Shown here one piece after another: positions 35,801-47,365 of a DNA stretch of 64,000 nucleotides. The notes below the pieces were generated by a model. It saw only the letters and a list, made by a program, of their open reading frames with translations. It made no database searches and was not told where the DNA came from. The stretch is taken from assembly GCA_028023455.1 (NCBI GenBank), contig JAQFVV010006855.1, positions 1 to 64,000 of the forward strand, given 5' to 3'. The translations under genes and the position numbers were made by a program. This stretch comes from Epiperipatus broadwayi. Lineage: Eukaryota > Onychophora > Udeonychophora > Euonychophora > Peripatidae. Position 1 is the first letter of the stretch. Every line of letters begins with the position of its first letter.

Positions 35801-36610
35801 GTTTGGAAATAAGAAAATTGCTTGGAAAGGGGTGTTACATTGAATAATTTATTAAATAATACAAAATAAATTTTTGATAGAAAGACTATTCCTGGTGTAG
35901 TATATTTTATCCCTTGTTTATTTGTAAGAAGGTTTACATAGGTCAGAGTAGTTTGAGTTTAAATGAAAAAATAAAAGGTTCATAAAAGTGGAGTTAAAAA
36001 TAGATATCTTAGTTCTGCTTTGTATGTCCATTAAAAAAAATAACAAAATTTATTGGAAAAGGGGTGTTACATTGAATAATTTATTAAATAATACAAAAGA
36101 AATTTTTGATAGAAAGACTATTCCTGGTGTAGTATATTTTATCCCTTGTTTATTTGTAAGAAGGTTTACATAGGTCAGAGTAGTTTGAGTTTAAATGAAA
36201 GAATAAAGGTTCATAAAAGTAGAGTTAAAAATAGATATCTTAGTTCTGCTTTGTATGTCCATGAAAAAGATATGGGCCACACTATTGATTTTGATGAAGC
36301 TAAGGTTGTCTTCTTTGAGAGAAATGAAATCAAAAGAAGAATTAAAGAATCTTTATTGTTGAAAATTTATTATTCTGAAGCAATTAATTTATTTAAGAGT
36401 TCTTTTAATATTAAGGGTGGATGGGAAGTGAATGGATTTGTGGGTAATGTTTAATATTATATATATTGTGTAGTTTTTGTAGTTCTTTACATTTGAGAAG
36501 TCTGCTTGTAACAGTGAAACCTTTGGTAGTGTTTTAATATTATTTTTATGCTGGTCTGGTTGAATTTTGGATTTGGGGTAGTTTTGATTATATATTGACT
36601 AGTTTAGCTT
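35801..36610 (+). pseudogene. Penelope-like element 3' end, plus-strand copy with internal duplication
   Basis: Near-identical inverted partner of 35203-35790; the two copies face away from a spacer of about 40 bp. A 232-bp block holding the nuclease core is present twice (about 35811-36042 and 36043-36274). In both blocks TTATTTGTAAGAAGG replaces the TTATTTTGTAAGCAGG of the inverted copy, which shifts the frame and removes a cysteine between IPCLF and YIG. The shared defect shows the block was duplicated after the mutation. Downstream, SLSLNERIKVHKSRVKN...RRIKESLLLKIYYSEAINLF (36146-36454) is open. The nuclease is inactive. Confidence 0.85.
35811..36274. repeat. Tandem duplication, period 232 bp, inside the Penelope-like copy
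   Basis: GGTGTTACATTGAATAATTT starts at 35831 and again at 36063. The blocks match closely through ATAGATATCTTAGTTCTGCT. The first block carries extra stops. Confidence 0.9.
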
Positions 36611-36641
36611 TATGCTTGTAATGTTTTATTTATTTTTTATT

Positions 36642-36645
<4 letters not shown>

Positions 36646-36727
<82 letters not shown>
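36646..36727. repeat. (TA)n microsatellite, about 82 bp
   Basis: Uninterrupted TA run just beyond the plus-strand Penelope-like copy. Confidence 0.95.
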
Positions 36728-36729
<2 letters not shown>

Positions 36730-38886
36730 TATGATAAATATAAATAATTAGTGACAAGAAATGTTAAGAAAAATTTACAAATCTTAACCTATCAAAACAT
36801 ATCTTTAAATTTACAATCCCATGATAATATGCAGCATGTATGTGCTTAACTAAGAAGTTTACTTTTAAAAAACATTAAAAACTTAAACTGACCAAATTAA
36901 AAACTGATTTAATAAAATAATATGGTTCCAATAGTTTTGTAGATAAAGAGCATCAATACCAATGTAGTGACATTTACTCTGATTCTAATAAAACAAATTT
37001 ATATTTTAAATATATTAATGCTATACACAACAAAAACTTTAACACTCATCATTAATATTTCTAAAAAGTAAAAGATTTAAAAAGGAAAATAAATATGTGC
37101 ATTTGGTTTACTTTTTAAATATTGAAATAAAGGGGCCAGATTTGGAAAGAAAATGGTGAAATACTTATTTATAGTGAAATTATTAATAATAACTTAATTT
37201 ATAAATATTAAAATTTTTAAGCATCCAAATGAAAGTCATCATCAGTCACTCACACAATTTATACAACAACATCCTATATCTGGAGACAGTTTAATAGAGG
37301 AAAACTTTCCCACAAATAATACATCTCATCCTGTAATATACAAATATTATAAAAATACTGCACATTTTGCCACTCAATCCAAAAACCAACAGAATGATAT
37401 ATGAGATAAAATGTAAAATTTGATGTTAAAAAAAAGGAAAACAAATGGAAATAAATTATCTGAACCAGTGAGCACACTAATATATCTAAAAAGATGCCAT
37501 GAAAGTCAAGCTTCTCAAACTATAATTCCATTGAATATTAAGCCTATGCCCTGGACAAGACAGCCTCAAAGTAATACAAGTTTACCTTCAAAAGAAATTT
37601 CTGCAGAAATTGTCACACATAGAAGAAAATGTGAAAAAATAATTTAGCTAAAGTCTTTTAAATTACAAATGGTTACACTAAGGCAAAGATTCTTCAAATG
37701 GTGCTTAACATGATAGTTTTAAAATAACATTGTCACACCTTTATATGATTTGTAATTTACTTCTTCTTTTCCTCATTCTTATTTGGAACTAAACATTACA
37801 GTCATAAGTATTACTAGACCAAATTTCAAAAAAAATGTTTGTGCTGGTTATTCAGATAAACTAAAATTTATAGTTCATCTACAGTGTTTTTCAAATTTAT
37901 ATTGAAACTCCTACTTTAATATCAATTTTCCATGAGGCTATAGTGAGAATTCTCTTAAATAATTGGTACCTATTTCAACCATTTAAGACAGCTTTCTTGG
38001 GTCAATATCCCAATTCCACACTGTCAACATTTATTAACATAGAATCAGCACTTTAACTACATAGGACATTTTTATCCATTATCTCATTCACAAAAGTTCT
38101 AATAAATTTCAGTATCTCATATTTATCATTTTAAAATAAATATTTACATCTCACCACATCTCAACCAAACAATATGAATTCTAAAATTTACTTGACCCCC
38201 AACATTGCTTTTTTACTATACAAAATGTATTTTTTCTTTATAGACTTTCTGTCTCCTCTAATTATCATGCATTCAACTTATTATTTTCATTAGAACTTCG
38301 ACTGCATCTTCATGTGTGGAAGAATTAATAGAAATATGGTTAAAAATACAACTTCTGTATTAATGTTTACTTAAATTTATGTTGGAAAATATTATATATT
38401 TTTACTTGTTCCAATGCATGAATGAATTATCATATTAGTATGTAGTATTACATCATAAACCATTTCAAACGAATGACCAAAAACTTCATCGTCCACATTT
38501 AAATGAGTTAGATGAAATTGAACGAAATTAAAAACACTGTTATAAATAATTCAGTTAATTCAGTCATTATATTAAAACAAACAAAACAATAGAAACAATA
38601 AATATTAATTAACTATTTCACAACTTAAAGTCTACAATATTTCAGAAAACACCTCATAACTTGGTCAAAAGAGTATTGAGTTATAAGCCTTATATGTCTA
38701 CACACAAGGCAATCATGAAAGATTTCATATTTTATTCAGATGAAAATATGATACCTGATTTTTTTTCTTCAAATTCAAATTCCTATTCACACACATTTGT
38801 TTTGTACCAATGTACAACAACTTGAAACACTAAATCAGACATTTTCTAAAATGTAGTTTCTTCTTCACAAATACCTATATATATAT
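36728..38886. other. AT-rich intergenic DNA, nothing identified
   Basis: A 75-codon plus-strand open frame at 37420-37647 has no recognisable motif and no start context that would support a gene. No repeats were seen. Confidence 0.55.
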
Positions 38887-39029
38887 ATATTTTGCAGGTT
38901 CATCCGGGTTAAAAATCTTTAAATATTAATGTACCGACGTTTTTTTATCACTCAGTAGACTTGTGTGATCAAGTTGAAATGTCACATTAATATTTAACAT
39001 TTTTTAACATGGATGAGCCCGCAAAATAT
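38887..39029. mobile_element. Small foldback (MITE-like) element, 143 bp
   Basis: The two ends are inverted repeats of about 46 bp: ATATTTTGCAGGTTCATCC at the left, and ATATTTTGCGGGCTCATCC at the right when reverse-complemented, continuing through AAATATTAATGT. Identity by eye is about 80-85%. It is preceded by a TA run. The 50-bp centre has no ORF. No transposase superfamily can be assigned. Confidence 0.7.
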
Positions 39030-39064
39030 GTCTTTTATATGTGCAACCCATGAAAATCTTCGTA

Positions 39065-39549
39065 TCAATATATATATATAAATTACAAATCGATGTCTGT
39101 AATTTCTTCAAAATAATGTACATAAATTTATAAATAAATATTTAAAAATACAGTATTTAAAGTTTATAATATATATATATATATATAACCGTCACTTAGA
39201 AGCGCTTTCAACTAACTTGTAGCTTTATCAACTATTAATTTTAAAATGTCAGCTTTCCCATAATTCCATGATGTCAACTTTCCCATAATTCTGTAATTTT
39301 AACGTTTGCTGCTTGCCTAATAATTATATAAGCAAGATTTAATTAATAGGCAAGCAACAAACGTTAAAATTACAGAATTATGGGAAAGTTGCCATCATGG
39401 AATTATGGGAAAGCTGACATTTTAAAAGTGATAATTGACATAGCTACAAGTTAGTTGAAAGCGCTTCTAAGTGAGGGTTATATATATATTATAAACTTTA
39501 AATACTGTATTTTTAAATATTTATTTATAAATTTATATATATATATTGA
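39065..39549. mobile_element. Large foldback element, about 485 bp
   Basis: The arms are about 200 bp each and nearly perfect inverted repeats around a short loop at about 39328-39340. The left arm reads AACCGTCACTTAGAAGCGCT, and the right arm has its complement AGCGCTTCTAAGTGAGGGTT. Pairing extends outward through TA-rich sequence to TCAATATATATA / TATATATATATTGA, with an insertion of roughly 40 bp near the outer left arm. No coding sequence. Such long-armed foldbacks are usually non-autonomous DNA transposons; the superfamily is unknown. Confidence 0.8.
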
Positions 39550-41474
39550 TGTATAAACTCCTATCTTTCCCCAAATTTTCACATTTCAATTCATCACAAA
39601 AGTTCTTTTATGTATGCAAGAAATCACTGTTTTAGATTTTCAATTTATTATATTTGGAAATGAAGCAGTTGGAGATAAGGTCAGTCAATGATTGAATTCT
39701 TAATTACAAATTTAAATTTTTTTACAGCAACATAACATTTCCATTCTATTTCTTCACCTAATCACCATCCTAATGTCCAATCCAGAAATACATATCAATA
39801 TATATAAAAAAAAACAACAACGCAGTTCTATTATAAGATTTAGTAACTAATAGATGTCATATGATAATGCTTGATAAATCCTATCCAGTGATGATCCTCA
39901 GACCAGGTTGAAGTTTGTGACTTTCATCACTGAAGGGCTTTGACTTTCAAAACATTGCCCAGGACTTTTAGAATCTGGTGCACTTTCCCTTTAAGCGATA
40001 TTATTTATTTCTTTATTATATTGTCAAGTTATCAAATTGAAAACACGTTTTCATTTTTAACAGAGTTATTTGAATAGTTATACAGATCTAAAAACAGTAT
40101 AGCTTCTATATAGTGCGGCGACTTAAATATTTTAACAACTATTGCCTTCTCTGTCCTGTGACTAGAATTTGGTATAAACTAATAAAATATCACAAAAATA
40201 TATTACATGATTGCAGCTTAAATATTGTTTTTTATGCAGCCGCTTGCACTGGAAAGATATTTATTAATACTCTATCATCTAGCATTTATTAATTATTGGA
40301 AGTTGCAGTTGGTAGCATAGAAGTGGAAAGGAAAAAAAATCACACTGCTTGAACAGCAATGAGTAAGCTGAAATCATGTGACCTTCATGATTCTAGACAA
40401 TTGCAGTAACAAATACAATCTTCAATTTTATACTGTTTAATTCTCAAATTGGAACATAACGTCTGAATAAGGAAGTCACTTCATTACAAAGTGTCCTCAA
40501 TAAAATTTAGTTTTCCCAATTCAACTAGAATTCAGTTATTGAAGATCTGTTCCGTCAATCCCAAAGACAATTCATTCTTTAACAAAAACATATCTATTCA
40601 CTCTTGCCAAGGTTTCATGAACACACATATTTCCCAATTATTTTTTTATTAGAAATTTATGTAATCATGTGGGAGGTGTGCCCGCAAATTGATAATATTT
40701 TTGAAATAAATTTTTAAATGTTATAATCAAATATATAGTATTATTCAACGATTAATTCATTTCAAATCTGATGAATTTCGCTCAACAAAATGCAAATGAT
40801 ATATCAAATAAAGTGATATAACATTACACTCTACTCCTATTATTTACCATAATGCTCACCTAATATTTTCTTACTTTCCAAAATTTGTTTCCTTTATTTA
40901 TTAGATAATAATGATTGGATTTACAGACATTTCACCTACACAATTCTATACATTTATATCTAAGATAGTTAATAATATACAGAAATATATTATTATCTCT
41001 CTATTCTTTTTTTGCTCAATGAAATCAAATATATTGAATATCTTATAAAGCAATACGTTTCTCACTCAACACTTATACTCAATAACCACTTTTTTTATTA
41101 GAAAGTTTAAATACTGGTTGCTAGAAACTACAAATTTTAACTTTTGGACAAGATTCTTTTCAATACATTTCCTACCAACTTCTTCACGATGGATAGAAAG
41201 AGACTCTCAAAATTAATGTACCATATAAATTAAATTGCCTACTTCATTGTTCTAATACGCAAACATATATAAACATCATAACCAATACTAATCGTGCAAA
41301 TACATCAACTTTATAATGAATTTAATAATTGTCTAAAGAGAGAAAACACTTTCCAAATATTAGAGCCACAATGCTAATTATCTTCATTTTATGGTTTCAA
41401 GAGGTGCCATTTTCCTTTTAACATAAAACAAATTATATTTAGAAAAAATAAAAAAAACATATATATATATATAT
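39550..41474. other. AT-rich intergenic DNA, no gene seen
   Basis: A segment near 39835-39940 (TAATGCTTGATAAATCC and following) resembles 52340-52460, suggesting an old dispersed repeat. Otherwise nothing was recognised. Confidence 0.5.
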
Positions 41475-44400
41475 TCTAACCCAGTTATTAATTAGTTTAG
41501 TTTATTCTATTTTTATTTATTTTATTTTATTTCTAATATTTTTATTAGTTTAGTTTATTTGCACTTGTGACACTAATTTTTCAGGTTGTGTTTAAGGCAA
41601 CCAAAATAAAGCAACATATCCATTAATTTTCCAATATGATCTAAAATACCTTTCATATAATACAATTGTACATTCAATTCTCTTAAGCCATGCCACGATT
41701 GTAATAACAACAATAATTGATCACTTATTAATTTAAAGAATAATTATAATAATATTAATCTCAGGGTTCTTTGTTTCATGTAAGGAAATGCTCGGCAGTA
41801 TTGTGTTGTCGCATATGACTGGCATTCTGGTCGGCTATAGGAAACATTTAATTTACTCAAATTCAATGTGTCTTCATCTCTCATATCCACTGCTATATTA
41901 TTTAAAGAGATGATAATTCTATTCAATAATGACGTATAATTTTGAATAACACAGCCCCCTTTTTTTTTTTTTTAGAATCTCAGTCAGAATAATAAAAAGA
42001 CAAGGGTGCTTTTTGTATCCTTCCATCATCCATGACAACACAATAATATAACTAAGATTTATTACTTAGACAATTTAACTAAATGTTTGGAATAATGTGC
42101 AACCAAAGTTAATGGTTTGGGAATAAATTCATTTTTTTTTTTTATACATAAATAATTATCATTAAACTAAAATATAATGACATATTCCGATCTGCTTAAC
42201 TTTATTTATCTGGTATATTAAGTTTTTAAGAATTTGGAATGATTTCGGACTCAAGAAAAGGTTTTGCAAATATTGTGCAAACACTTATATTTAGCATATA
42301 AAAACAAAAAAAATGAATCTACAACAAATTTTAACAAGACTATAATTTATTATTATCACAAAAAAAATATATGAACATTTATTCAATAATCCCATAGTAA
42401 TACAAAAATATAAAATATAACTGACATTAATCTGTATACTCTTTTGGTTATGGACTAGAGGTTACTACTACTCCTGTATGCAATCATATGGATTGATTAA
42501 CTAAAAGTACATTTCATTACCAATACATTGTTTATTAAATTTTGGTATCCTTGTAGAAGCTTTTATTCAAAATTATTGACTAACTATTTTTTTTTTTAGT
42601 TACTTCTGATAATTTTCAATATTTATTTTATCCCTTAAATATCTAAATATTTTTCTTTTACGTATCTAACATACAAAATTTCTACCTACAATTGTATGTA
42701 ATAATTAAAACATATTTTATAGATTTTTTTTCTTTCGTGTTAAATATCAACTTAACCTATAATAATTATATTAAAACATACCTTTGTCATTACAAGGCTA
42801 TTAAATATCACTTGACCATACAGACTTTAATCTATGTGATATAAAAAAAATACATATCATTTATAACTTAGTTTTAAACAATCATTAATTAACAAGTGCA
42901 TACTCTCTCATTAGAAAATGTTTTCTGTTGAGCAATTGGTCCAGGTGAAGAGCTTTATCCAGTCGTATTTCACGAAGCAAGTTTAAAAACAATAAACGCA
43001 TGGTATTATTTCCTTTAAATAAAAGTTTTCTCTTATTTTGTGCATTTAATAAATTAGGTAAAGAAACATATAGCAGAATTGAAGATTAATTCTTACTTGA
43101 ATTAAACTACTACAATTTTGGGATCCAAGAAAATAAAATATACATAATCTAACATAACGAACAGTTGACGATAAATGATAAACATACACAATATTTTTTT
43201 TTTATTGATGATACGTATACTTATTAGCTAGCTTACTTATGGACAAAAATGCGCAATTTTCCGAAATAATCATTTGATTATAACTGCAGTCAATTTACGT
43301 ATACAGGAAGTTTTAATAATTCCAACTGATGTATAATATAATATATCATTTATTTTTATCATTAAGTCACTAAGATATTTGGTTTTGTTCATACTTTAGG
43401 AATTATAAATTTTTTTAACGGTAACTTCTCCGTAAAAATGCCCCTATATGGCTTTTCCTATATTTACTCTGAGAAAGTTTATATATATTTTTTTAAAAAA
43501 AAATATACAGGTGCATAATTTAATCTTATTTATCATTATTATTATTTCCAGACAATTCTTGGTGAATAAAACATATTTTAACGTATGTAACTACATTACT
43601 TGTAAAGGCAGACAATATTGACAAAGAGCGCGAAAATGTTTCTAGTTGATTTTCCTTGGTTTCAAAATATTTCTTTCAATTATTATTATTATTTTTTTTT
43701 TTCTATACCAAGAAAATATCAATAAAGGACATAAAGTTAATAAATAATTATTTCTCACTTGGAAATCATTTATCTTCCTTAATTTAGACATAATAACACT
43801 TTTCGTGATTCCCTTAGTTAATTCTGTCATTTTTTTTTTTTTAACTTTAGCGTGAGACAATAAATTTTTAAGTATAAAAGGTCTTTAAATAGGTAGATGG
43901 CAAAGAAAATCAGGATATCTTATCAAAAAAATTTAGCCACACATTATATTATTAAAATTTTACTTTGATTACATTTATTTCTGCAAAATAAAATGAAAAA
44001 AATTGAGTTACCAAATTTCAGCACTGTTCCTTCCTTGAAAACTAAAAGCAGACTATATTTTTCCAAAAAAAAAAAAGATCTTGATTATGAAATTGGTTGT
44101 TTCGTTTTGTTGTTGTTTTTTTATTTTATTTTATTTTTTACTTTAGCGACCTCTTCCAGAAAATAATCATTTGATTATAACATAAACAAAAGAAAGGAAA
44201 AACCTATTACAATCATATAGTTTTAGTATTATTTACCTGGATTACAAAGTAATTTGACAATATAAAAAAAATAATAAATACATTAAATTAACAATCAGTG
44301 ATGTATAATTCTTTAAACATTATATATTTTTTTTCTTTTTTTTTTTACAAAAAGAAATTACCATAAGTTATTGTGATTTATGATAAGACACTCACCCACT

Positions 44401-44689
44401 CTCCCCTCTCTACCCATCCAAAATCAATTACTGTTTAGCTTTTATACCATATTAATTTGCTCTAATTATTAATATCTCAATTAAATTATTCATGTTCTCT
44501 CTTTAAAATGACATTGAGTTATTAAATCTATTAGTTATTCACCCAAAACATGCCAAAGTGAGTGAATAGCATACTTTATTAATCAATTATTACTATTGTT
44601 ATTTTATCTTTTTATTTCTTTAAAGAATAGCATTGTTTTCCTGCAGAAATAATGCCAAGTAAACCAAGTGTCAATAACACTAGGTTACA
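41475..44689 (-). mobile_element. Left LTR (3' LTR) of element 2, about 3.2 kb
   Basis: Repeated with very few differences at 47942-51197. Element sense is minus, so it begins TGTAACCTAG (44689) and ends GGGTTAGA (41475). The outer border lies in an AT run. By eye the two LTRs differ by under about 1% in substitutions, plus poly-T length changes and a 37-bp segment present only in the right copy (about 48602-48638). LTRs over 3 kb are far longer than the usual few hundred bases of Ty3/gypsy elements. No transposon nested inside explains the length. Confidence 0.9.
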
Positions 44690-44700
44690 ATTCTCCCACC
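44690..44700 (-). other. Polypurine tract of element 2
   Basis: In element sense GGTGGGAGAAT directly precedes the TGTAACC start of the 3' LTR. Confidence 0.65.
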
Positions 44701-44811
44701 ATTATAATAAATAAAAAAATAAAATAATATATGCATTTTTAACACTTCTTATGGTATTACTAAGTTTATATCCTACTTTTTTCTTATGTCAATAAATACA
44801 GTTTAAAGGAT

Positions 44812-45126
44812 TTAATTTTGCTTGGGATATGGTAGTAAGCTTTGGGCATTATAGGTACATCTTGTTCCATCAGGGGTTGAGACTAAAAAGGCATTCTCAC
44901 CCACTTGTTTCACAATTTCATAGGGGCCTTCATAAAAATACATGAATTTTCTAAACATATGTTTCCGGAGATTACTCACATGGGGAGTTCTAATTAAAAC
45001 AAAATCATGGACTTTAAAAGGATGTGGACTGGTTTTGGAATAACGAGTGCATTTATCACCCATCTTTTTAAGGTTAATTCTGGCCAGTGCTTGGTCATGT
45101 TCTACATTATGCTGTTCCCCATATGT
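44812..45126 (-). pseudogene. pol: Integrase C-terminal fragment of element 2
   Basis: The minus-strand frame is open from 45126 and reads TYGEQHNVEHDQALARINLKK through the region before the final domain. It then has FKVHDFVLIRTPHVSN and GPYEIVKQVGENAFLV, the SH3-like C-terminal domain of Ty3/gypsy integrases (usually GPY followed by a hydrophobic strand). It ends PYPKQN. Protease, RT, RNase H and the integrase catalytic core are all missing: only about 45 bp separate this piece from the gag stop. It therefore marks the right end of a large internal deletion in pol. It identifies the element as Ty3/gypsy-like. Confidence 0.8.
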
Positions 45127-45172
45127 TTAAAAATAGGGCCCCGAAGTGAGGAACGTTCCTGCAAGGTCCTTT

Positions 45173-47365
45173 TTAATTTAATGCCCCGCTACTTTTACTA
45201 CCTTTTATATTTTTCTTTGGTATTGTTGGGATACCACTAGTAGAAGGCTGATTCTCATTCAGAATTCTACTCTTAACTGTTGGCCTACTGAGGTGGCTAT
45301 TCTGTCTACCATAGGGATTCATCCTATAATATCCTTTTTCTCTAACTAACTTCCTCCTTCCCATATGTGACCTATCTGCGAAATTGATATTACTCACCAT
45401 CGGATGGGTGTCTCTATTTACCCTAATTCTATTATCAATATTCCTATCGCTGGTCTCTAACGAATCTAAAATTTCTACTACCTCTTCTATGGTATGTCTG
45501 TCAGCAGCAATCAAGATCTGTTCTATATGCCTCGGCAGATTATGGCGAATTATTCGCACAATTTGTGTCTCAGATAAAGGATAAGCTGTCAAGGTTTTCA
45601 ATTTGATGGCCTGACTCCTGAAAAACTGAGTATAACTACCCTTATTTACATGATATCTTTCCTGAGATATCTGATATCTCAGGTTATCTTGGCGGTCTTC
45701 CCCCCAAAAACTGGCTAACATAAGATATTTGAAGTCTCCATATGTTTTTGGTTTAATAAATAATGATTGCCACCAGTCTTTAGATGCTGCACACAAATGG
45801 TTAGCGGCAATAGCAATCTTTTCTATCTCAGATAAATGACATAAGGTGAATAACTCCTCCAGATTCTGGAGATACTCGTGTGGATTCTCCAGATATTCAC
45901 CTCTAAAAAATTTTATTTTTAAGAATTTTAAGGCCATGGAGCTATTACTTTCTGGCTCTAGCATGACTTTACTTCTAGCCTCATTTAATGGATCGTATAT
46001 TGATTCTACTGGATTAATTACCGTATGTAACTCAGATATTACTTGGTTATTATGACCATTATTTGTTTCCTTTACTTGAGTTTCAGATAAACCTTTACTT
46101 TGAACAACTTTTTTACTTTTTGTAAAATTATCCCTATTATAGTCTATAGCTTGCATTCGACTCTCTAATGCTAACTTATAGTTCTGCCATTCACAGTCTA
46201 TTCTCTTTGAACTATCTTTTAGGCCTACATTTAAGTGTTTAATCTGTTGTTCCAATTGGTTAATAGTTTCCTCTTTATCTATCCCGAATTTATCTTCTAA
46301 CCTTTGATAGACTTTACTCTCACACTGAGTCATTAATTCCCCTATTTCATCTTGGAGATTATTATGTAATAGTTGTGCATTACTCTTTATTATATCATTA
46401 AAATTTTCTACTCTTCCCATAACTTGACTTAGCTCACTTTCTAGATTTTGATTAATCTCACATTGGGTCAACTCTTGAGTTTCTAGTTTAGCTATTAATC
46501 TGGTAATCTGGCTCTGACATCCTTTCACTACATTGTCAGGTGCTAGAGTTATATTTTTAACTTCCTCTTTCAAATTACTAACTTCACTTCTAGCACTGTC
46601 TAATTCTCCCTTAATAGATTCAACTCTATCCTGAACTTCTCTTTGAAATACTACTGTTTCCTTTTGATAATTTCTTATTTCCTGTACTTCATTGTTTAAT
46701 ACAATATATTGACTTTTAAAGTCCTGCTGGATAGCCTCAATCATATTTTCTGCCCTTTCAGAATTTGTTTCGATCTCTTTCCTTATTCTTATTTCCAGCT
46801 TTTCAGAGGCCAATTTTGATTCTTCTACATGATTTCTCAAATCTTCCCTTAAGTCCTTTATCTCCTGTACTTGATTTTGAGATGTCTCTTTGATCTCCTG
46901 CATTTGATTCTCTAATTTAATATTTAAATTTTGTATCTGACTTTTTAATTCACTATTTGATTGTTCTAATTTACTATTTGAGTTTTGGATCTGACTTTTT
47001 AATTCACTATTTGATTGTTCTAATTTACTATTTGAGTTTTGGATCTGACTTTTTAATTCACTATTTGATTGTTCTAATTTACTATTTGAGTTTTGGATCT
47101 GACTTTTTAATTCACTTTTCAATTCACTATTTGATTTTTCTAATTTTTTCAAGAATTCCTCCAATGTATTTCTCATTAATTGATCTGGCTCATTTTCATG
47201 TTTTCCCTTTATTATTGTGGCTTCTTCTGGGTTAGCTATATGCAATTCTTCCCCTTCCTCTTTTAATTGTATACTAAAATATGGAGTCTGTGTATCAGGG
47301 GATTGTAACTCTTGGGATCCTCCCAAATCCTCAGAAATACTATGATTATCTTTGTTTTCACTCAT
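45173..47365 (-). CDS. gag: Gag protein of element 2, 730 residues, intact ORF
   Basis: Intact open frame from ATG at 47365, 577 bp downstream of the 5' LTR. Residues about 70-400 form a long coiled coil that contains a 17-residue unit (SKLEQSNSELKSQIQNS) repeated several times. Residues about 475-645 are the capsid-like domain with KFLKIKFFRGEYLENP, KDWWQSLFIKPKTY, QFFRSQ, IVRIIRHNLPRHIEQ and EEVVEILDSL. The C-terminal tail is basic and ends with PSTSGIP and a Lys-rich stretch. No zinc knuckle or protease is present. It is homologous to the element 1, element 3 and 62.4 kb Gags, but is the only uninterrupted one. It would form particles if expressed, but the element lacks its own RT and integrase. 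Confidence 0.85.
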   Translation of the reverse strand: MSENKDNHSISEDLGGSQELQSPDTQTPYFSIQLKEEGEELHIANPEEATIIKGKHENEPDQLMRNTLEEFLKKLEKSNSELKSELKSQIQNSNSKLEQSNSELKSQIQNSNSKLEQSNSELKSQIQNSNSKLEQSNSELKSQIQNLNIKLENQMQEIKETSQNQVQEIKDLREDLRNHVEESKLASEKLEIRIRKEIETNSERAENMIEAIQQDFKSQYIVLNNEVQEIRNYQKETVVFQREVQDRVESIKGELDSARSEVSNLKEEVKNITLAPDNVVKGCQSQITRLIAKLETQELTQCEINQNLESELSQVMGRVENFNDIIKSNAQLLHNNLQDEIGELMTQCESKVYQRLEDKFGIDKEETINQLEQQIKHLNVGLKDSSKRIDCEWQNYKLALESRMQAIDYNRDNFTKSKKVVQSKGLSETQVKETNNGHNNQVISELHTVINPVESIYDPLNEARSKVMLEPESNSSMALKFLKIKFFRGEYLENPHEYLQNLEELFTLCHLSEIEKIAIAANHLCAASKDWWQSLFIKPKTYGDFKYLMLASFWGEDRQDNLRYQISQERYHVNKGSYTQFFRSQAIKLKTLTAYPLSETQIVRIIRHNLPRHIEQILIAADRHTIEEVVEILDSLETSDRNIDNRIRVNRDTHPMVSNINFADRSHMGRRKLVREKGYYRMNPYGRQNSHLSRPTVKSRILNENQPSTSGIPTIPKKNIKGSKSSGALN
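46950..47130 (-). repeat. 51-bp tandem repeat coding for coiled-coil units
   Basis: Three to four near-identical units of 51 bp (TTTTGGATCTGACTTTTTAA on the plus strand) encode the 17-residue SNSELKSQIQNSNSKLEQ-type unit. The copies are almost identical at DNA level, so the expansion is recent and in frame. Confidence 0.9.

Noticed and set aside
40770-40800. Hammerhead ribozyme (CTGATGA core)
   Set aside because: No GAAA segment or closing stems at the required positions. No hammerhead was found in the Penelope-like copies either.
41744-41926. Separate gene in the left LTR of element 2
   Set aside because: It is the truncated counterpart of the 48204-48497 frame in the other LTR and is unrecognised; treated as a finding, not a gene.
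46957-47235. Plus-strand 92-codon frame with repeated LIYYLSFGSDF
   Set aside because: Antisense shadow of the 51-bp repeat in the element 2 gag.
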